A stretch of DNA of 64,000 bases from Marinihelvus sp963695135 (lineage in GTDB: Bacteria > Pseudomonadota > Gammaproteobacteria > Xanthomonadales > SZUA-36), in NCBI GenBank assembly GCA_963695135.1, contig CAVOGA010000005.1:62001-126000 (forward strand). The letters run 5' to 3'. Both the position numbers and the translations under genes were made by a program. This document shows, piece after piece, positions 64,000 through 64,000 of this stretch (position 1 is its first letter; every line of letters starts with the position of its first letter). Below the pieces are notes generated by a model. That model saw nothing but the letters and a program-made list of their open reading frames with translations, had not been told where the DNA came from and did no database searches.

Positions 64000-64000
64000 G

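Noticed and set aside
1..64000. CRISPR array, prophage or toxin-antitoxin system
   Set aside because: No regularly spaced direct repeats, cas genes, phage structural genes or paired small toxin/antitoxin frames were seen.

Overview
The window reads as chromosomal DNA of a high-GC (roughly 60-65% by eye) gammaproteobacterium, probably a marine or sediment heterotroph. The placement rests on gene order: lptD-surA-pdxA-rsmA-apaG-apaH next to folA-thyA-lgt, a birA/SPOR/tRNA-Thr neighbourhood, prfC, and a TonB2-type operon (DUF3450-ttpC-exbB-exbD-tonB-TPR). I see no prophage, CRISPR array, rRNA gene or plasmid function. Layout: (1) 1-10.2 kb, a forward catabolic operon with two FAD oxidoreductases of the phytoene-desaturase fold, a GcvT-like C1 transferase, an NDP-forming acyl-CoA synthetase, a PuuC-like aldehyde dehydrogenase, an enoyl-CoA hydratase and a PuuA-like gamma-glutamylamine synthetase. 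(2) 10.4-12 kb, a flavin-dependent tryptophan-halogenase-type gene with its own promoter and terminator. (3) 12-17 kb, a worn accessory stretch: MBL hydrolase, a low-GC methyltransferase remnant, an LTA-synthase-like sulfatase, an internally deleted IS3-type transposase and a truncated TPR gene. (4) 17-21.3 kb, three secreted proteins of unknown role ending in two strong terminators. (5) 21.4-25.8 kb reverse: tRNA-Thr, SPOR protein, birA, plsY and a fused FakA-FakB protein. (6) 26-38 kb, mostly housekeeping and transport genes. (7) 38-47 kb, the outer-membrane biogenesis/cofactor block. (8) 47-50 kb, an SLC13 permease and an N-formylglutamate amidohydrolase. (9) 50.3-55.6 kb, the TonB2-type energy-transduction operon. 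(10) 55.6-64 kb reverse, a glycogen operon (glgA-like end, glgB, glgP, glgX) followed by an uncharacterised membrane-anchored protein. How the genes work together: the first operon looks like a route in which an amine is gamma-glutamylated, oxidised to an aldehyde and then an acid, activated with CoA and fed to beta-oxidation-like steps, with methyl or methylene groups passed to folate; the exact substrate is not readable from sequence. FakA-FakB makes acyl-phosphate and PlsY consumes it, so these adjacent genes form a phospholipid entry module. The TonB2 operon energises outer-membrane receptors, none of which lies in the window. A caution for every reader: many reading frames are broken by single-base shifts, concentrated at 2-8 kb and 55.6-64 kb, while 26-34 kb and 41-49.7 kb are clean. 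Most of these look like consensus errors rather than real pseudogenes, so broken enzymes are reported as genes with apparent frameshifts. Only the IS3, TPR and methyltransferase remnants look biologically decayed.
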